Assembly: GCA_003453695.1 (NCBI GenBank) | Contig: DMNK01000071.1 | Coordinates: 1 to 23,534, forward strand | DNA from: Acidimicrobiaceae bacterium | GTDB lineage: Bacteria > Actinomycetota > Acidimicrobiia > Acidimicrobiales > UBA8190 | DNA length: 23,534 bases | Reading direction: 5' to 3' | Shown: positions 22,565 to 23,534 of the stretch, one piece after another | Position numbering within the stretch: position 1 is the stretch's first letter | Layout: each line of letters opens with the position of its first letter | Made by a program: the position numbers and the translations under genes | The notes under the pieces: model-generated | What the model saw: only the letters and a program-made list of their open reading frames with translations | Told to the model about the DNA's origin: nothing | Database searches by the model: none

Positions 22565-23326
22565 GTGACGACGGCTGCCATCACCGCCGACCCGCTCGGC
22601 GTCCTCGTCGCCTTCGGGGCGGGCATGCTGTCGTTCCTCTCACCGTGTGTGCTCCCGCTCGTCCCCGGATACGTGTCGATGGTGTCGGGGCTCTCCGCCG
22701 CCGAGCTCGACACCGGGGCCAGGCGGACATGGGCGGCGGCCCTGCCGGGAGTGCTCGGGTTCGTGGCCGGCTTCACGGTGGTGTTCACCGCGCTCGGCGC
22801 CGGCGCCTCAGCGGTGGGGCGGGTGCTGCTCGACCATCAGCGCGCCTTCGACATCGGCGCCGGCGTCTTGGTGGTGGTGCTCGGGCTGTTCCTCGCCGGA
22901 GTGGCGTCACCGCTGCTGCTCGCGTCCGAGCGCCGCTTCCACCCCGTGCCGTCGCGCCTGGGACGGTGGGCGCCGCCGGTCATGGGCATGGCCTTCGCCT
23001 TCGGCTGGACGCCGTGCATCGGGCCGGTGCTCGGCGCCGTGCTCGGCCTGGCCGCCGAGCGGGCCACGCTCGGCGGCGGGCTCGTGCTCCTCGTCGCCTA
23101 CTCCCTCGGCCTCGGGGTGCCGTTCCTCGCCACCGGGCTCGCCTTCCACCGCCTCACCGCCCTGGCGGCCCGGGTGCGACGGCGGTTGTGGTTGGTGAAC
23201 GTGGTCGCCGGCGCCGCGCTGGTCGTCTTCGGCGTGCTGCTCGTGACCGACCAGCTCCACGTGGTGTCCTCGGCGGCCGCCGACGTGCTGCGGGCGGTGG
23301 GGCTGGGCCGTTTGACGGTGAGCTGA
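22565..23326 (+). CDS. ccdA: Cytochrome c biogenesis transmembrane protein CcdA
   Basis: A 253-residue membrane protein that carries reducing equivalents across the membrane for cytochrome c maturation. The two CcdA signatures are FLSPCVLPLVPGYVS (C28) and FGWTPCIGPVLG (C151), placed in the first and fourth of six hydrophobic segments. GTG 22565 is my choice, with AGG five bases before it; GTG 22559 is equally in frame, and both lie just after gmd. A partial ABC ATPase of the CcmA type follows, so this looks like the start of a cytochrome c biogenesis cluster. Confidence 0.92.
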   Translation: MTTAAITADPLGVLVAFGAGMLSFLSPCVLPLVPGYVSMVSGLSAAELDTGARRTWAAALPGVLGFVAGFTVVFTALGAGASAVGRVLLDHQRAFDIGAGVLVVVLGLFLAGVASPLLLASERRFHPVPSRLGRWAPPVMGMAFAFGWTPCIGPVLGAVLGLAAERATLGGGLVLLVAYSLGLGVPFLATGLAFHRLTALAARVRRRLWLVNVVAGAALVVFGVLLVTDQLHVVSSAAADVLRAVGLGRLTVS

Positions 23327-23385
23327 GGGGCCCGGTGGCACCGGCCCTGGCCCGGGCCGCTTGGTGCCGGGCACCGGGGCCCTCG
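23327..23385. other. GC-rich inverted repeats after ccdA
   Basis: Two small perfect palindromes, CCGGTG-G-CACCGG (23332-23344) and GGTGCC-G-GGCACC (23363-23375), can also pair with each other into a longer stem. There is no T-tract. They could terminate ccdA transcription or regulate the next gene. Confidence 0.3.
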
Positions 23386-23403
23386 TAGCATGACCTGCCG
23401 TCC

Positions 23404-23534
23404 ATGGACCCCGCAGTGCTCCTCCGTGCCGCCGTCGCCACCCCCGGACGCTTCCCGGCACTCGCCGGCGTCGACCTGGAGGTCTCCGACGGCGAGGTCG
23501 TCGTGCTCGACGGCGCCAACGGGGCGGGCAAGAC
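23404..23534 (+). CDS. ABC transporter ATPase, CcmA-like, 5' part only
   Basis: Only the first 43 codons are inside the window. The frame from ATG 23404 gives PALAGVDLEVSDGEVVVLDGANGAGK, with Walker A (GANGAGK) at the very end. The ANGAGK form and its place after ccdA suggest the haem exporter ATPase CcmA. TAGCAT (23386-23391) upstream may be its -10, giving a leader of a few bases. Identity beyond ABC ATPase is inference. Confidence 0.72.
   Translation, partial: MDPAVLLRAAVATPGRFPALAGVDLEVSDGEVVVLDGANGAGK

Overview
The window is high-GC DNA, tightly packed with genes on both strands. Several families point to an Actinomycetota member: a Rv1900c/LipJ-type hydrolase-cyclase fusion, a ClpC2-like protein, an SCO6745-family remnant, a deazaflavin-dependent nitroreductase remnant and DrrAB-type transport genes. 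Many start codons also lie 6-8 nt after a TANNNT-like -10 box, which is typical of leaderless actinobacterial transcripts. I cannot fix the genus; an Acidimicrobiia-like lineage is only a guess. I see no rRNA, tRNA, CRISPR array, IS element, integrase or phage gene.

Layout. 1-1171: an Hsp20 gene with a CIRCE operator, followed by an overlapping gene of unknown function. 1435-2586: a secreted GH25/DUF1906-like protein with a promoter and a folded leader. 2610-3559: a PaaI-like thioesterase and an SRPBCC protein. 3623-4890: two decayed genes flanking a small protein built from two copies of one helix-turn-helix. 4846-6085: a mercury-type MerR regulator, a membrane protein and a YciI-like protein in one operon behind a 20-bp-spacer MerR promoter. 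6199-11634: a VOC protein, an epoxide hydrolase, a LipJ-like soluble cyclase, a small four-cysteine protein, a membrane class III adenylate cyclase and a truncated haemoglobin. 11800-13206: a secreted lysyl-oxidase-like protein. 13292-16194: a VOC protein, then a DrrAB-type exporter divergent from a TetR gene around a perfect 18-bp palindrome. 16326-18833: a DUF2269 membrane protein, a ClpC2-like protein with two identical operators, a divergent low-molecular-weight phosphatase and a DUF4395 membrane protein. 18966-21543: TetR, glycosyltransferase and crotonase genes, the last two divergent from one tiny intergenic region. 21576-end: gmd, ccdA and the start of an ABC ATPase (CcmA-like), the beginning of a cytochrome c biogenesis block.

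The strongest regulatory reading is the ClpC2-like locus. Twin CGTCAAC-N5-GTTGACG sites cover the -35 and -10 of a leaderless promoter whose product carries its own helix-turn-helix in front of a ClpC N-domain, so it looks like an autorepressor that could sense ClpC ligands. A phosphatase of the family that includes arginine phosphatases diverges from the same region. Other clear control points are HrcA/CIRCE on hsp20, the MerR promoter, and the TetR operator that lies in both divergent exporter/regulator promoters.
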